Notes: a model not told the origin generated them from the sequence alone. A DNA stretch of 64,000 bases from Thermohalobaculum sp039805905 (GCA_039805905.1 JBDIVM010000005.1:1-64000); one strand, 5' to 3'. Positions 27,119 through 35,899 are shown, numbered from the stretch's first letter. Translations and numbers: made by a program.

Positions 27119-27661
27119 ATGCCACGCCCGCACACTGTCACGCCGATGATCCCGGCCGCCGCGATCGCAGCCCGGGTCACGCAGCTCGCGGCCGAGATCA
27201 ACGCGCATTTCGCTGGCACCGGCAAGCTCGTGGTCGTCGGGCTCCTGCGCGGCTCGTTCGTGTTCATCGCCGACCTCGTCCGACAGCTCGACCTGCCGGT
27301 CGAGGTCGATTTCATCGAAGCCTCGTCCTATGGCAGCGGCACGGAATCGAGCCGCGAGGTGCGGATCATCAAGGACCTGCGCGGGCCGATCGAGGGGCTG
27401 GATGTGCTGGTGGTCGAGGACATCGTCGACACCGGACACACGCTGAAGCATGTGCTGCGCCTGCTGGCCAGCCGCAAGCCGCACCGGCTCGAGGTCTGCG
27501 CCCTGCTGTCGAAGCCGTCGCGGCGCGAGGTCGAGATCCGGGCGCGCTGGATCGGTTTCGAGATCCCGGACGAGTTCGTGGTCGGCTACGGCATCGACTA
27601 TGCCGAGAGGAACCGCAACCTGCCCTATATCGGCGCGGTGGCGTTCATTCCGGATCCGTAG
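27119..27661 (+). CDS. hpt: Hypoxanthine phosphoribosyltransferase
   Basis: This 180-residue purine-salvage enzyme converts hypoxanthine or guanine plus PRPP to IMP or GMP. Motifs: VVVGLLRGSFVFIADL (PPi loop), EASSYG flexible loop and VLVVEDIVDTGHTL (PRPP-binding), with WIGFEIPDEFVVGYGIDYAE at the C terminus as in bacterial Hpt. GAGGAGG precedes the ATG. Its last 17 bases overlap the end of comEC on the opposite strand, so the two transcripts converge and overlap. Confidence 0.94.
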   Translation: MPRPHTVTPMIPAAAIAARVTQLAAEINAHFAGTGKLVVVGLLRGSFVFIADLVRQLDLPVEVDFIEASSYGSGTESSREVRIIKDLRGPIEGLDVLVVEDIVDTGHTLKHVLRLLASRKPHRLEVCALLSKPSRREVEIRARWIGFEIPDEFVVGYGIDYAERNRNLPYIGAVAFIPDP

Positions 27662-29825
27662 CGTCGCCGGCCTCGACCGGCGCTGGGCTCCACGGTCTGT
27701 CGCGTCCCGGATCGCGGGCGGCCTCCAGGCGCAGCCCGTCGCCGTCGGCCCAGATGGCGAGCGCACCCATCCGTGCAAGGTCGTCGCGGCCGAAATAGCG
27801 GCAGGGGCCGGCCTGCGGGGCGCCATGGCGCACCACCAGCACGGTTCGTGGCCGGCACAGCTTCGCCAGGACATCCGCCGGCGGTTGCCGGTCGTGTCGG
27901 ACCTCGAGGCGCCAGCCGTTCGAGAGTACGGCCGCGGCCCAGCCCTTGCCGCGCGTCAGGCCGGTCCGCGCCGCGGCGTCCTTCTGCGTCGCGCCGTCGC
28001 CGTCGCGGCGGAGCCAGCTCTCGGCGGCGAAGGACTGGGCACGGGCATGGTCGAGGGCGCGGCCCTCGGGTCCCATCACGCCGACAAGCCGCCCGCCCGG
28101 CGCGACCAGCACATCCGGCCGCGGCGGCCCGCCGTCCCAGAGCCCCAACGCGGCCACGACCGCCGCCGCTCCCGCGATCCGCACACGGCCCTGCCAGAGC
28201 ACCAGCCAGAGCCCGCCCAGCGTGACCAGCCCCAGCACGACGCCCGGCGCCTCGCGCACGGGGCGGGACGCGCCGGGCAGCGCGGCGACCGTGTCGGACA
28301 CCTGCATCACGAACTCGATACCCGCACCCATCACGTGCAGCGGCGGCCCGGCAAGGCCGGCGGGCGCCAGCAGCCCCGCAGCCACCGCCGCCGGGGCGAT
28401 CACCGCACCCATCGCCGGCACCGCCGCCAGGTTCGCCGCCAGCCCGTAAGGCGAGACGCGGTTGAAGTGATACGCGGCATAGGGCGCCGTGGCGCCGCCG
28501 GCGAGCAGGCTTGTGAACAGCAGTCCCGCAAGATAGAGCCCCGCCCGCCGGCCGATGCCCCTGCCCGCGCGGCGCCCGTCTGCCGCGCCCTCCGCCCGCC
28601 GGGCCTGCCGCCATCGGCGAAGCCCCTCGTAGCCGCCGACCAGTGCCGCCGTGGCGGCAAAGCTCATCTGGAAGCCGGCGTCCAGCAAGCTCACCGGCCG
28701 GATCGCCAGCACCACCGCGGCGGCGAAAGCGAGGCCACGCAGCGTGATCGCAGGCCGGTCGAGCAGCACTGCGGTGAACGCGACGGCCGCCATCACGAAG
28801 GCGCGCCGGGTCGCCACCTCGGCGCCGGACAGGGCGAGATAGCCCGCGCCGGCCGCGAGCGCGAGCAGCGCTGCGGCCTTGCGCGCCCGCACCCCGGAAA
28901 TGCGCCTCGGCAGGGTGGCCAGTACCAGCCTCACGGCCGCATAGACCAGCCCGGTCAGGAGCCCGATATGCAGCCCCGAGATCGACAGCAGGTGGGCCAG
29001 GCTGGAGATGCGGAGCGATTCGTTGTCCGCCTCGGCGATATGCGAGCGGTCGCCCGCGACCAGTGCCGCGGCAAATGCGCCCTGCCGGCCCGGCAGCGCG
29101 GCGACCAGCGCATCCGAGATCCGCACCCGCCGCTCGGCAAGCCACATCGCCGCCCGGTCGAGCGGCCCGGCGGCGGCGCGGGACTCGATGGTCAGCGCCG
29201 GACCACGGGCATAGCCGACCGCGCCGATGCGGTCGAAATAGGCGCGCAGCCGGAAGTCGAAGGCGCCGGGCTCGACCGGCTCGCCGGGCGGCGAGAGCCG
29301 TGCAAAGACCCTGATGCGCGTACCCGGCCGGGGCGCATGGTCGCGGTCCGCGGCCAGCAGCGTCACCCTGACCCGCACCGGCGTCGCCCCCGGGTCGAGG
29401 CCGTAGACCGTCACGTCGTCGAGCAGGACGCGCGGAGCCCCCGAACGCGCCCGGGTCAGTTCGCGCACCCGTCCCTCGACGGTCTCCTGCACCGGCGCCG
29501 GCAACACCGGCGCGGCGGCGCGCTGCGTCGACCAGACCGCCAGGGCAAAGCCGCCAGACAGCGCCGAGAGTGCCGCCGCCGCGGCCATCGCGGCCATGCC
29601 ACCCTGCCGTGCCGTGCCGCTCAGCAGCGCCGCCAGCGGCGGCGCGGCGAGCCAGCACCAGCGCGGATCAGGCTCGCGATCGAGCGCAAAATAGGCCCAG
29701 ATGCCGATGCCCATCAGCACCGGCAGCCACAGCGCCATGCGCCGCACACCGCCGGCGGGGACGACCGAGAAGTCGGCTAAGCCGGCGCGCGCCGGCACCT
29801 TGTGCCCTGCCCGCTCCTGTCCCAT
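27645..29825 (-). CDS. comEC: ComEC/Rec2-family DNA-uptake channel protein
   Basis: This 726-residue polytopic membrane protein has N-terminal helices and an OB-like DUF4131 domain (VEGRVRELTRARSG to about 215). A Competence domain follows with the diagnostic SLAHLLSISGLHIGLLTG, then about ten helices and a soluble C-terminal region. That last region does not show the HxHxDH metal motif of Bacillus ComEC, so a nuclease role for it is not supported. The ATG at 29825 is preferred; upstream frame extension to 29852 starts with TTG. It diverges from gltX. Other competence genes are not in the window. Confidence 0.88.
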   Translation of the reverse strand: MGQERAGHKVPARAGLADFSVVPAGGVRRMALWLPVLMGIGIWAYFALDREPDPRWCWLAAPPLAALLSGTARQGGMAAMAAAAALSALSGGFALAVWSTQRAAAPVLPAPVQETVEGRVRELTRARSGAPRVLLDDVTVYGLDPGATPVRVRVTLLAADRDHAPRPGTRIRVFARLSPPGEPVEPGAFDFRLRAYFDRIGAVGYARGPALTIESRAAAGPLDRAAMWLAERRVRISDALVAALPGRQGAFAAALVAGDRSHIAEADNESLRISSLAHLLSISGLHIGLLTGLVYAAVRLVLATLPRRISGVRARKAAALLALAAGAGYLALSGAEVATRRAFVMAAVAFTAVLLDRPAITLRGLAFAAAVVLAIRPVSLLDAGFQMSFAATAALVGGYEGLRRWRQARRAEGAADGRRAGRGIGRRAGLYLAGLLFTSLLAGGATAPYAAYHFNRVSPYGLAANLAAVPAMGAVIAPAAVAAGLLAPAGLAGPPLHVMGAGIEFVMQVSDTVAALPGASRPVREAPGVVLGLVTLGGLWLVLWQGRVRIAGAAAVVAALGLWDGGPPRPDVLVAPGGRLVGVMGPEGRALDHARAQSFAAESWLRRDGDGATQKDAAARTGLTRGKGWAAAVLSNGWRLEVRHDRQPPADVLAKLCRPRTVLVVRHGAPQAGPCRYFGRDDLARMGALAIWADGDGLRLEAARDPGRDRPWSPAPVEAGDATDPE

Positions 29826-29919
29826 AAAGGCGCCCCGTGAGATCAACCTCAAGCCGCCGCGCGCTCCCGCGCCTCTCCATGAGCGGCCCCCGCCATTAAC
29901 CGAGCGTTAAGCACACCCC

Positions 29920-31335
29920 ATGCATTCCGACACCGTGATCACCCGCTTTGCCCCCTCGCCGACCGGCTTCCTGCATATCGGCGGTGCGCGCACCGCGCTG
30001 TTCAACTGGCTGTTCGCCCGGCACCACGGGGGGAAGTTCCTGCTCAGGATCGAGGACACGGACCGCGCCCGTTCGACGCCCGAGGCGACCGAGGCGATCT
30101 TCGCCGGAATGAGATGGCTCGGGCTCGACTGGGACGGCGAGGCGATCAGCCAGTTCTCCCGGGTGGCGCGACATGCCGCGGTCGCGCACGGGATGCTGGC
30201 GCGCGGCACCGCCTACAAGTGCTTCGCCACGAAGGAGGAGATCGACGCCTTCCGCGAGCAGGCACAGGCCGAGGGGCGGCCGCCCCTTTTCCTCAGCCCC
30301 TGGCGTGACGCCGATCCCGCGACCCATCCGAGGAGCGCCGACTATACCATTCGTCTTCGGGCCCCGCGCGAGGGCACGATCACGGTCGAGGACAAGGTGC
30401 AGGGCATCGTGACCTGGGCCGCCGACCAGATGGACGACCTGATCCTGCTCCGCTCGGATGGCACGCCGGTCTACATGCTGGCGGTGGTGGTGGACGACCA
30501 CGACATGGGCGTCACCCATGTGATCCGCGGCGTCGACCACCTGACCAATGCCGCGCGGCAGACCCTGATCTATCGGGCGATGGACTGGGACGTGCCGGCC
30601 TTCGCCCATTTGCCGCTGATCCACGGACCGGACGGGGCCAAGCTCTCGAAGCGGCACGGGGCGCTCGGCATCGAAGCCTATCGCGACATGGGCTATCTGC
30701 CTTCGGCGATGCGGAACTACCTCGCCCGGCTCGGCTGGAGCCATGGCGATGACGAATTCTTTACCACCCGCCAGGCGATCGAGTGGTTCGGGCTCGAGCA
30801 GATCGGCAAGTCGCCCGCCCGGTTCGACTTCGCCAAGCTCGAGAACCTGAACGGCCAGCACATGCGCGCGACCCCGGATGCGGAACTGCTCGCTGCCCTC
30901 GAGGACCTTTTTGCAGCGCAGCATAAGCCTGCCCTGACCGCAACTCGCCGGGCGATGCTGCTGCAGGCGATGCCCGGCCTCAAAGAGCGCGCTAAAACTC
31001 TTTTGGAACTATCTGACATTGCATATTATATCATTTCAGATCGGCCTCTGGTTCCCGACGAAAAGGCGGCAAGCCATCTCGCGGGCGATGCACCTTCGCT
31101 GCTGCGGCGTTTGACTGTGCGCCTGCAAAATGCTAGCGACTGGACTGCCGGATCGCTCGAGGGAGAAGTCCGCGCCTTCGCCGAGGGGGAGCAGATCAAG
31201 CTCGGTTCCGTCGCCCAGCCGCTGCGCGCCGCCCTGACCGGGCGAGCTGTCAGTCCGGGTGTGTTCGACGTGATGGAGACGCTCGGCCGCGACGAGACGC
31301 TGGCGCGGCTCGCCGACGCCGGCCGGGCAGCCTAG
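29920..31335 (+). CDS. gltX: Glutamate-tRNA ligase
   Basis: This 471-residue class I aminoacyl-tRNA synthetase charges tRNA-Glu. The HIGH-type motif reads APSPTGFLHIGGARTALFNW, and the KMSKS loop reads KLSKRHGA. The zinc-binding cysteines of some GluRS are not evident. The alpha-helical anticodon-binding domain occupies the last third. The stretch at 30990-31050 is noticeably AT-rich (LLELSDIAYYIISD). Length is standard. It diverges from comEC and lies 72 bases before gltA. Confidence 0.96.
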   Translation: MHSDTVITRFAPSPTGFLHIGGARTALFNWLFARHHGGKFLLRIEDTDRARSTPEATEAIFAGMRWLGLDWDGEAISQFSRVARHAAVAHGMLARGTAYKCFATKEEIDAFREQAQAEGRPPLFLSPWRDADPATHPRSADYTIRLRAPREGTITVEDKVQGIVTWAADQMDDLILLRSDGTPVYMLAVVVDDHDMGVTHVIRGVDHLTNAARQTLIYRAMDWDVPAFAHLPLIHGPDGAKLSKRHGALGIEAYRDMGYLPSAMRNYLARLGWSHGDDEFFTTRQAIEWFGLEQIGKSPARFDFAKLENLNGQHMRATPDAELLAALEDLFAAQHKPALTATRRAMLLQAMPGLKERAKTLLELSDIAYYIISDRPLVPDEKAASHLAGDAPSLLRRLTVRLQNASDWTAGSLEGEVRAFAEGEQIKLGSVAQPLRAALTGRAVSPGVFDVMETLGRDETLARLADAGRAA

Positions 31336-31407
31336 ATTTCCCGCCGATCCGAACGAAATACCGGCGTGGGCCGCCGATCGCCCCGCCAAAACGAGGAGAG
31401 GACACCG

Positions 31408-32706
31408 ATGGCCGAGAAATCCAACCGTACCGCGACGATCATCCTCGACAACCAGAAGCAGGAGTTCCCGGTCTACGAGGGCACGCACGGGCCGGCGGTC
31501 ATCGACATCCGCAACCTCTACAAGGACCTGGGCGTCTTCACCTACGACCCCGGCTTCACCTCGACCGGCAGCTGCGAGTCGACGATCACGTTCATCGACG
31601 GCGACATCGGCGAGCTGCTCTACCGCGGGTATCCGATCGAGCAGCTGGCGGAGAAGAGCCACTATCTCGAGGTCTGCTACCTCCTGCTCTATGGCGAACT
31701 GCCGACGGCCGCCCAGATCGAGGACTTCGAGATGCGGGTGACGCGGCACACCATGCTGCACGAGCAGATGCAGTACTTCTTCCGCGGCTTCCGGCGCGAC
31801 GCGCACCCGATGGCGGTGGTCTGCGGCGTGGTCGGCGCCATGTCGGCCTTCTACCACGACTCGACCGATGTCAACGATCCCTGGCAGCGCGAGGTCGCCT
31901 CGATCCGGATGATCGCCAAACTGCCGACGATCGTGGCCTGGGCCTACAAGTACTCGATCGGCCAGCCATTCATCTATCCGCGCAACGACCTGGACTACGC
32001 AGCCAATTTCCTGCACATGTGCTTCGCCACGCCGTGCGAGGAATATGTCGTCGATCCCGTCGTGGCGCGCGCCATGGACCGCATCATGACGCTGCACGCG
32101 GATCACGAGCAGAACGCCTCGACCTCGACCGTACGGCTTGCGGGCTCGTCGCACGCAAACCCTTTCGCCTGCATCGCCGCGGGCGTTGCCAGCCTGTGGG
32201 GCCCCGCGCATGGCGGCGCCAACCAGGCCTGTCTCGAGATGCTGCGCGAGATCGGCTCGGTCGACCGGGTTGGCGAGTATGTCAGGCGCGCCAAGGACAA
32301 GGACGACAATTTCCGGCTGATGGGCTTCGGGCACCGGGTCTACAAGAACTACGACCCGCGCGCCAAGGTGATGCAGGAGACCGCGAAGGAGGTGCTGGAG
32401 ATCCTCGGGGTCGACAACAACCCGATCCTGCAGGTCGCCCAGGCGCTCGAGAAGGTGGCGCTCGAGGACGACTACTTCGTCTCGAAGAAGCTCTACCCGA
32501 ATGTCGACTTCTACTCGGGCATCATCCTCGAGGCGATGGGCTTCCCGACCGCGATGTTCACGCCGATCTTCGCGCTCTCGCGGACCGTGGGCTGGATCGC
32601 CCAGTGGAAGGAGATGATCGAGGATCCGGTGCAGAGGATCGGCCGGCCCCGGCAGCTCTACACCGGGGCGGCGAAGCGGGACTACACCGGCGTCGAGACA
32701 CGCTGA
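31408..32706 (+). CDS. gltA: Citrate synthase (type II)
   Basis: This 432-residue enzyme condenses acetyl-CoA and oxaloacetate at entry to the TCA cycle. Conserved features include the N-terminal beta domain (ATIILDNQKQEFPVYEGTHG), NASTSTVRLAGSSHANPFACI with the first active-site His region, GPAHGGANQA, and MGFGHRVYKNYDPRAK, which contains the catalytic His and substrate-binding Arg. The size and N-terminal domain mark the hexameric, NADH-sensitive type II class of Gram-negatives. GAGGAGAGG precedes the ATG at 31408. Confidence 0.97.
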   Translation: MAEKSNRTATIILDNQKQEFPVYEGTHGPAVIDIRNLYKDLGVFTYDPGFTSTGSCESTITFIDGDIGELLYRGYPIEQLAEKSHYLEVCYLLLYGELPTAAQIEDFEMRVTRHTMLHEQMQYFFRGFRRDAHPMAVVCGVVGAMSAFYHDSTDVNDPWQREVASIRMIAKLPTIVAWAYKYSIGQPFIYPRNDLDYAANFLHMCFATPCEEYVVDPVVARAMDRIMTLHADHEQNASTSTVRLAGSSHANPFACIAAGVASLWGPAHGGANQACLEMLREIGSVDRVGEYVRRAKDKDDNFRLMGFGHRVYKNYDPRAKVMQETAKEVLEILGVDNNPILQVAQALEKVALEDDYFVSKKLYPNVDFYSGIILEAMGFPTAMFTPIFALSRTVGWIAQWKEMIEDPVQRIGRPRQLYTGAAKRDYTGVETR

Positions 32707-32762
32707 CGCCACATCTCGGAGCGCAGCCCGGCGCGGCCCCGGAAGGTCGCGTCCCTCTGCGT

Positions 32763-34118
32763 TCAGCGGACGAAATGGAGCCCGCGGAACCGCTGGCGGA
32801 ATGCGCTGACATCCGAGGCCACCTTCTCCGGCTCCTGCTCCAGCGCCCGGACGATCAGGCGCGCGAGCTCGGGCATGTCGGCGGCGGTCATGCCGCGGCG
32901 CACGATCTCGGGCGTTCCGATCCTGAGCCCGTTCAGGTCGCCCGCGACCCCTGCGACTGGCAGGCCGATGCCGCAGGCGAGAATGTTGGCCCGGCGCAGA
33001 TGCTTCGACGCCGCCTGCCCGCCGCCCCATCGCGCCGCCTCGAGCGCGAACTGGTGCGAGGCGGTGAACGTGTTCCCCGCCCGGAACACCGGCAGCCCCT
33101 CCGCCGCCAGCGCTCCGGCCAGCGCCCGGGCCGCGGCGGCCATCTCGGCGGCATAGCCGCGCCCATGCACCCGCCAGTCGAGCAGCGTCAGCGCCAGTGC
33201 GGCCGACTTGGCGGCGTCGAAATTCGCCGTGAGGCCGGGGAAGGCGATGCGGTCGAGCCGCTCGGCAAGCCCGGCATCGTTGGTCAGCACCAGCCCGCCT
33301 GCGGGTCCGCCGAGGCTCTTGTAGGTGCTCATGGTCATCAGATGGGCGCCCTGCGTCAGCGGATTCTCCCACACACCGCCGGCGATCATGCCGCAGAGAT
33401 GGGCTGCGTCGAATAGCAGACGTGAACCCATCCTGTCTGCGATTTTCCTCACCTCGGCAACGGGATGCGGCTTCAGGTTCAGACTGCCTCCGAGGGTGAT
33501 CAGGCGGGGCTTCACCTGCTCCGCCAGCACCGCCAGCCCGCCCACGTCCACGGTGTAGCCGTCGGCCGCCACCGGTGCGGGATGGATCCTTAGCCCGTAA
33601 AGGCCGGCGGCCCCGGCCTCGTGATGCGTGACGTGACCCCCCACCGCGGGCGGGGGCACGATGATCGCGTCGCCGGGCCGGCAGCAGGCCATGAAGGCAT
33701 AGAGATTGGCGATCGCGCCCGAGGGCACCCTGATCTCGGCATATCGGGCCTGGAAGACTTCGGCGGCGAGCTCCGCCGCAATCACCTCGATCTGCTCGAT
33801 CGCCTCGAGTCCCATCTCGTACTTGTCGCCGGGATAGCCCAGCGAGGGCCGCGAGCCGAGCCCGGCCGCGAGCGCCGCCTCGGCGCGCGGGTTCATCACG
33901 TTGGTCGCGGGGTTGAGGTTGATGCAGTCGCTGTCGTGAATCCGGCGGTTCTCGCCGATCAGCGCCTCGATCCGGTCCGCCACGGCCGCGGCCGGAGCGT
34001 CGGCCGTTTGCCGGGCAATGCCTTGGATGTAGTCCTCGCAGGCCGCCGGCACCCAGCCGCGGCGCTCAAGATGGGTCATCTGCAGCTCCAGCCAACGCTC
34101 TCCTTCGCCCGGAATCAT
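32763..34118 (-). CDS. Serine hydroxymethyltransferase-like PLP enzyme
   Basis: This 451-residue fold-type I PLP protein is related to SHMT. It keeps INLNPATNVMNPRAEAALA (cf. the N-terminal ENxxS region), LGYPGDKYEMG, a PSGAIANLYAF segment and LFDAAHLCGMIAGG, whose Asp and His bind the cofactor. The PLP lysine is in STYKSLGGPAGG. Canonical SHMTs read THKTLRGPRGG here, so the His before Lys is replaced by Tyr and the Arg-rich loop is altered. It is therefore unlikely to be the housekeeping GlyA and could be an aldolase or transferase for another beta-hydroxyamino acid. It is transcribed alone, convergent with gltA. Confidence 0.8.
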   Translation of the reverse strand: MIPGEGERWLELQMTHLERRGWVPAACEDYIQGIARQTADAPAAAVADRIEALIGENRRIHDSDCINLNPATNVMNPRAEAALAAGLGSRPSLGYPGDKYEMGLEAIEQIEVIAAELAAEVFQARYAEIRVPSGAIANLYAFMACCRPGDAIIVPPPAVGGHVTHHEAGAAGLYGLRIHPAPVAADGYTVDVGGLAVLAEQVKPRLITLGGSLNLKPHPVAEVRKIADRMGSRLLFDAAHLCGMIAGGVWENPLTQGAHLMTMSTYKSLGGPAGGLVLTNDAGLAERLDRIAFPGLTANFDAAKSAALALTLLDWRVHGRGYAAEMAAAARALAGALAAEGLPVFRAGNTFTASHQFALEAARWGGGQAASKHLRRANILACGIGLPVAGVAGDLNGLRIGTPEIVRRGMTAADMPELARLIVRALEQEPEKVASDVSAFRQRFRGLHFVR

Positions 34119-34182
34119 GCGCCGGAGTGGCTGCCGGCCGCAAATGGGAATTTCCGTTTGCCGGTCCCGCCGTCATGCCAAA

Positions 34183-35187
34183 TCATGCCTGCCTGAGACA
34201 GCGCGCGGCCGGGAACAGCAGGCGCGCGGCAAAGCCCGGGCCGGCGCCAATCTCCAGACTGGCGCCGATGGCCAGCGCCAGATCGCGGCATGTGTCGAGG
34301 TCGGTGTTTTCCGACGGCCCCGGGCGGGTCGCGGCTCCCTCGTCCGGCGCCTGACCGCGCAGCGAGACAGCGAGTGCCGCCCCGCCGGCATCTGTCACAA
34401 CCGAAACCGCGACCTGCGCGCCCGGCGCCCCAAGGCGGCTCGCATGGCGGACGAGCAGATCCCAGGCGCTCCAGAGCGCGCCCTCGTCGGTCAGCACGAC
34501 CGGCCCGCTTCCGGGCGGCGGCAGGCCGGCGGTCTCGATCTCGATCCCGGCCCCGGCGGCAGCCGGGGCGGCAAGTGCGGCAACCCGCCGCGCGAGCCGC
34601 CCGACATCGACTTCGGACGGGAACAGAACCGGCCCGGACGCGCCGGAAGCCGCTGCCGCATCGAGATCGGCGGCGACCCGCATCAGCCGCCAGGCGGCAG
34701 CAAGGATCGACTCGGCACGGGCGGCGATGTCCGGAGCTGCGGCACCCGCGCCCGACCGGATCGCATCGGCAAGCCGAATCACCGCGTCGATCGGCGAGCG
34801 AAGGTCGCCGCCCGCCCGGGCGAAGGCGCGGCGGGCCGGCACCTGCAGCAGGTCCGCGCCCAGAGCGGAGGGCGGCGGGGATGCAAAGACGGCCAGCACC
34901 CTGATCCGCTCGCCGCCCCGCTGACGCCACAGGCTGACCCGGAAGCGGCGCATCCCCGCGGCCGTTGCCAGCAACCCGTCGCCCTCGACACTGCCGTTGG
35001 CGACGGCGCGCGCCAGAAGCTCCTGCCCCGCTGCACGGTCGGCGAACCGGTCGAGCAGGCGTCCGGAATTCTCGCCGAAGATAGCAAGGTCGGCAGGGTT
35101 GCGCTCTCGGATCTGTCCGGCGACGTCGAGAGCTGCGAGGGCCAGCGGCAGGGCCTGCCGGGACTCCTCGGGAGCGGGGCCGCTCAC
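34183..35187 (-). CDS. Degenerate histidine-kinase-like protein (PAS plus HisKA-like helix pair)
   Basis: This 334-residue protein has the layout of a small sensor kinase: an N-terminal PAS-like region (about 12-105), a dimerisation helix pair and an ATPase-like C-terminal half. At the expected phosphoacceptor site the sequence reads GGDLRSPIDAV at 126-136 where active kinases read HELRTPLNAI, so the histidine is replaced by glycine (G127). The N-box equivalent (WDLLVRHASRLG) lacks the Asn, and no DxGxG or GxGxG motif follows. It is probably a pseudokinase or scaffold. The start is a GTG. It sits between the SHMT-like gene and the 75-aa small protein. Confidence 0.72.
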   Translation of the reverse strand: MSGPAPEESRQALPLALAALDVAGQIRERNPADLAIFGENSGRLLDRFADRAAGQELLARAVANGSVEGDGLLATAAGMRRFRVSLWRQRGGERIRVLAVFASPPPSALGADLLQVPARRAFARAGGDLRSPIDAVIRLADAIRSGAGAAAPDIAARAESILAAAWRLMRVAADLDAAAASGASGPVLFPSEVDVGRLARRVAALAAPAAAGAGIEIETAGLPPPGSGPVVLTDEGALWSAWDLLVRHASRLGAPGAQVAVSVVTDAGGAALAVSLRGQAPDEGAATRPGPSENTDLDTCRDLALAIGASLEIGAGPGFAARLLFPAARCLRQA

Positions 35188-35245
35188 GGCAGGGCCCGGT
35201 GCGCGGGCCTGCCGGGGGCGCCCGCGGAGTTTGCCCGCCGATGCG

Positions 35246-35473
35246 TCAGACGCCCCTCCCGCCGCGGTCCCGCGCCGGGTCGCCGGCGGCCGTCCGCGCG
35301 CGCTCGGCAGCGGCCCGCAGCTCGTCGGCGATCTCCAGCGCCTCGTCCGGATCGAAGTCCATCGGCAGCTCCAGCCCCTCGGACTCGACCAGGATGCGCA
35401 CCATGCCGAGCGAGGTGGGGCCGATCACCAGGGTGGCCTCCCGGTCGCTGTCGCCGTCCTCATCCATGCCCAT
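35246..35473 (-). CDS. Small conserved acidic protein, 75 aa (DUF6324-like)
   Basis: This short protein has a core reading IGPTSLGMVRILVESEGLELPMDFDPDEALEIADELRAAAE (quoted only to show layout: a beta hairpin, then an acidic turn, then an amphipathic helix). From memory it matches a small alphaproteobacterial family of unknown function (DUF6324). It has no signal peptide and no cysteines. The C-terminal 15 residues are Arg/Gly-rich and probably disordered. It is a likely first gene of an operon with the degenerate kinase, and faces away from tRNA-His. Confidence 0.72.
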   Translation of the reverse strand: MGMDEDGDSDREATLVIGPTSLGMVRILVESEGLELPMDFDPDEALEIADELRAAAERARTAAGDPARDRGGRGV

Positions 35474-35578
35474 TCCCCCGGAGACCGCAGGCGGCGGTAT
35501 CCGCAGACGATACTATTGAAACCCGCGGCCCGATCCAGCCCCGTTCCGGCGAGAGGCGCCGATTCGGCGCCGTCGGGC

Positions 35579-35607
35579 TTGAAAATCGCCTGCCGCGCGG
35601 GTAGATG
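35579..35607 (+). promoter_or_regulatory. Sigma-70-type promoter for tRNA-His
   Basis: TTGAAA at 35579-35584 and TAGATG at 35602-35607 are separated by exactly 17 bases. This places the transcription start near 35614, about 35 bases before the tRNA. The -35 matches the consensus in five of six positions. Confidence 0.65.
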
Positions 35608-35648
35608 ACAACCCACGCGCGCCGCCTGTTCCAGCGGCGGCGCCGAGT

Positions 35649-35725
35649 GCCGCCTTAGCTCAGTTGGTTAGAGCACCAGATTGTGGATCTGGGGGTCCCC
35701 CGTTCGAGCCGGGGAGGCGGTACCA
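35649..35725 (+). tRNA. tRNA-His (anticodon GTG)
   Basis: The full cloverleaf folds by eye: acceptor GCCGCCT/AGGCGGT, D stem GCTC/GAGC, anticodon stem CCAGA/TCTGG with loop TTGTGGA (anticodon GTG), variable loop GGGTC, and T stem CCCCG/CGGGG with loop TTCGAGC. The discriminator is A73 and CCA is encoded. The base before position 1 is T, so G-1, the usual tRNA-His identity element, is not encoded. Loss of G-1 with A73 is known for many alphaproteobacteria and coevolved with their HisRS. Confidence 0.97.
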
Positions 35726-35741
35726 TTCCTGCCGTCCCATG

Positions 35742-35899
35742 ATACCAACGGCCCCTGAAAGAGACTCGCCCCGACGGAGGCATGCGGCCGCCCGGGTAGG
35801 CGCGTATGCGCCCGCCGTGGGGCGGGCGGGCGCATGCCGGTCCGCAAGCGGACCGGCGGGGCCGTTCGACAAGCGGTCATTCTTTCAGGCCGTTGGTAT
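35742..35899. mobile_element. MITE-like nested inverted-repeat element next to tRNA-His
   Basis: Terminal inverted repeats of about 19 bp bound a 158-bp unit: ATACCAACGGCC(CC)TGAAAGA at 35742-35762 and its complement TCTTTCAGGCCGTTGGTAT at 35881-35899, differing only by a two-base insertion. Inside are two further hairpins: a 12-13-bp stem around 35795-35836, and CCGGTCCGC-AA-GCGGACCGG at 35837-35856. There is no coding capacity. The right repeat forms the 3' end of the adjacent glycosyltransferase gene. A target duplication is not obvious. REP-like structural DNA is the alternative. Confidence 0.6.
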
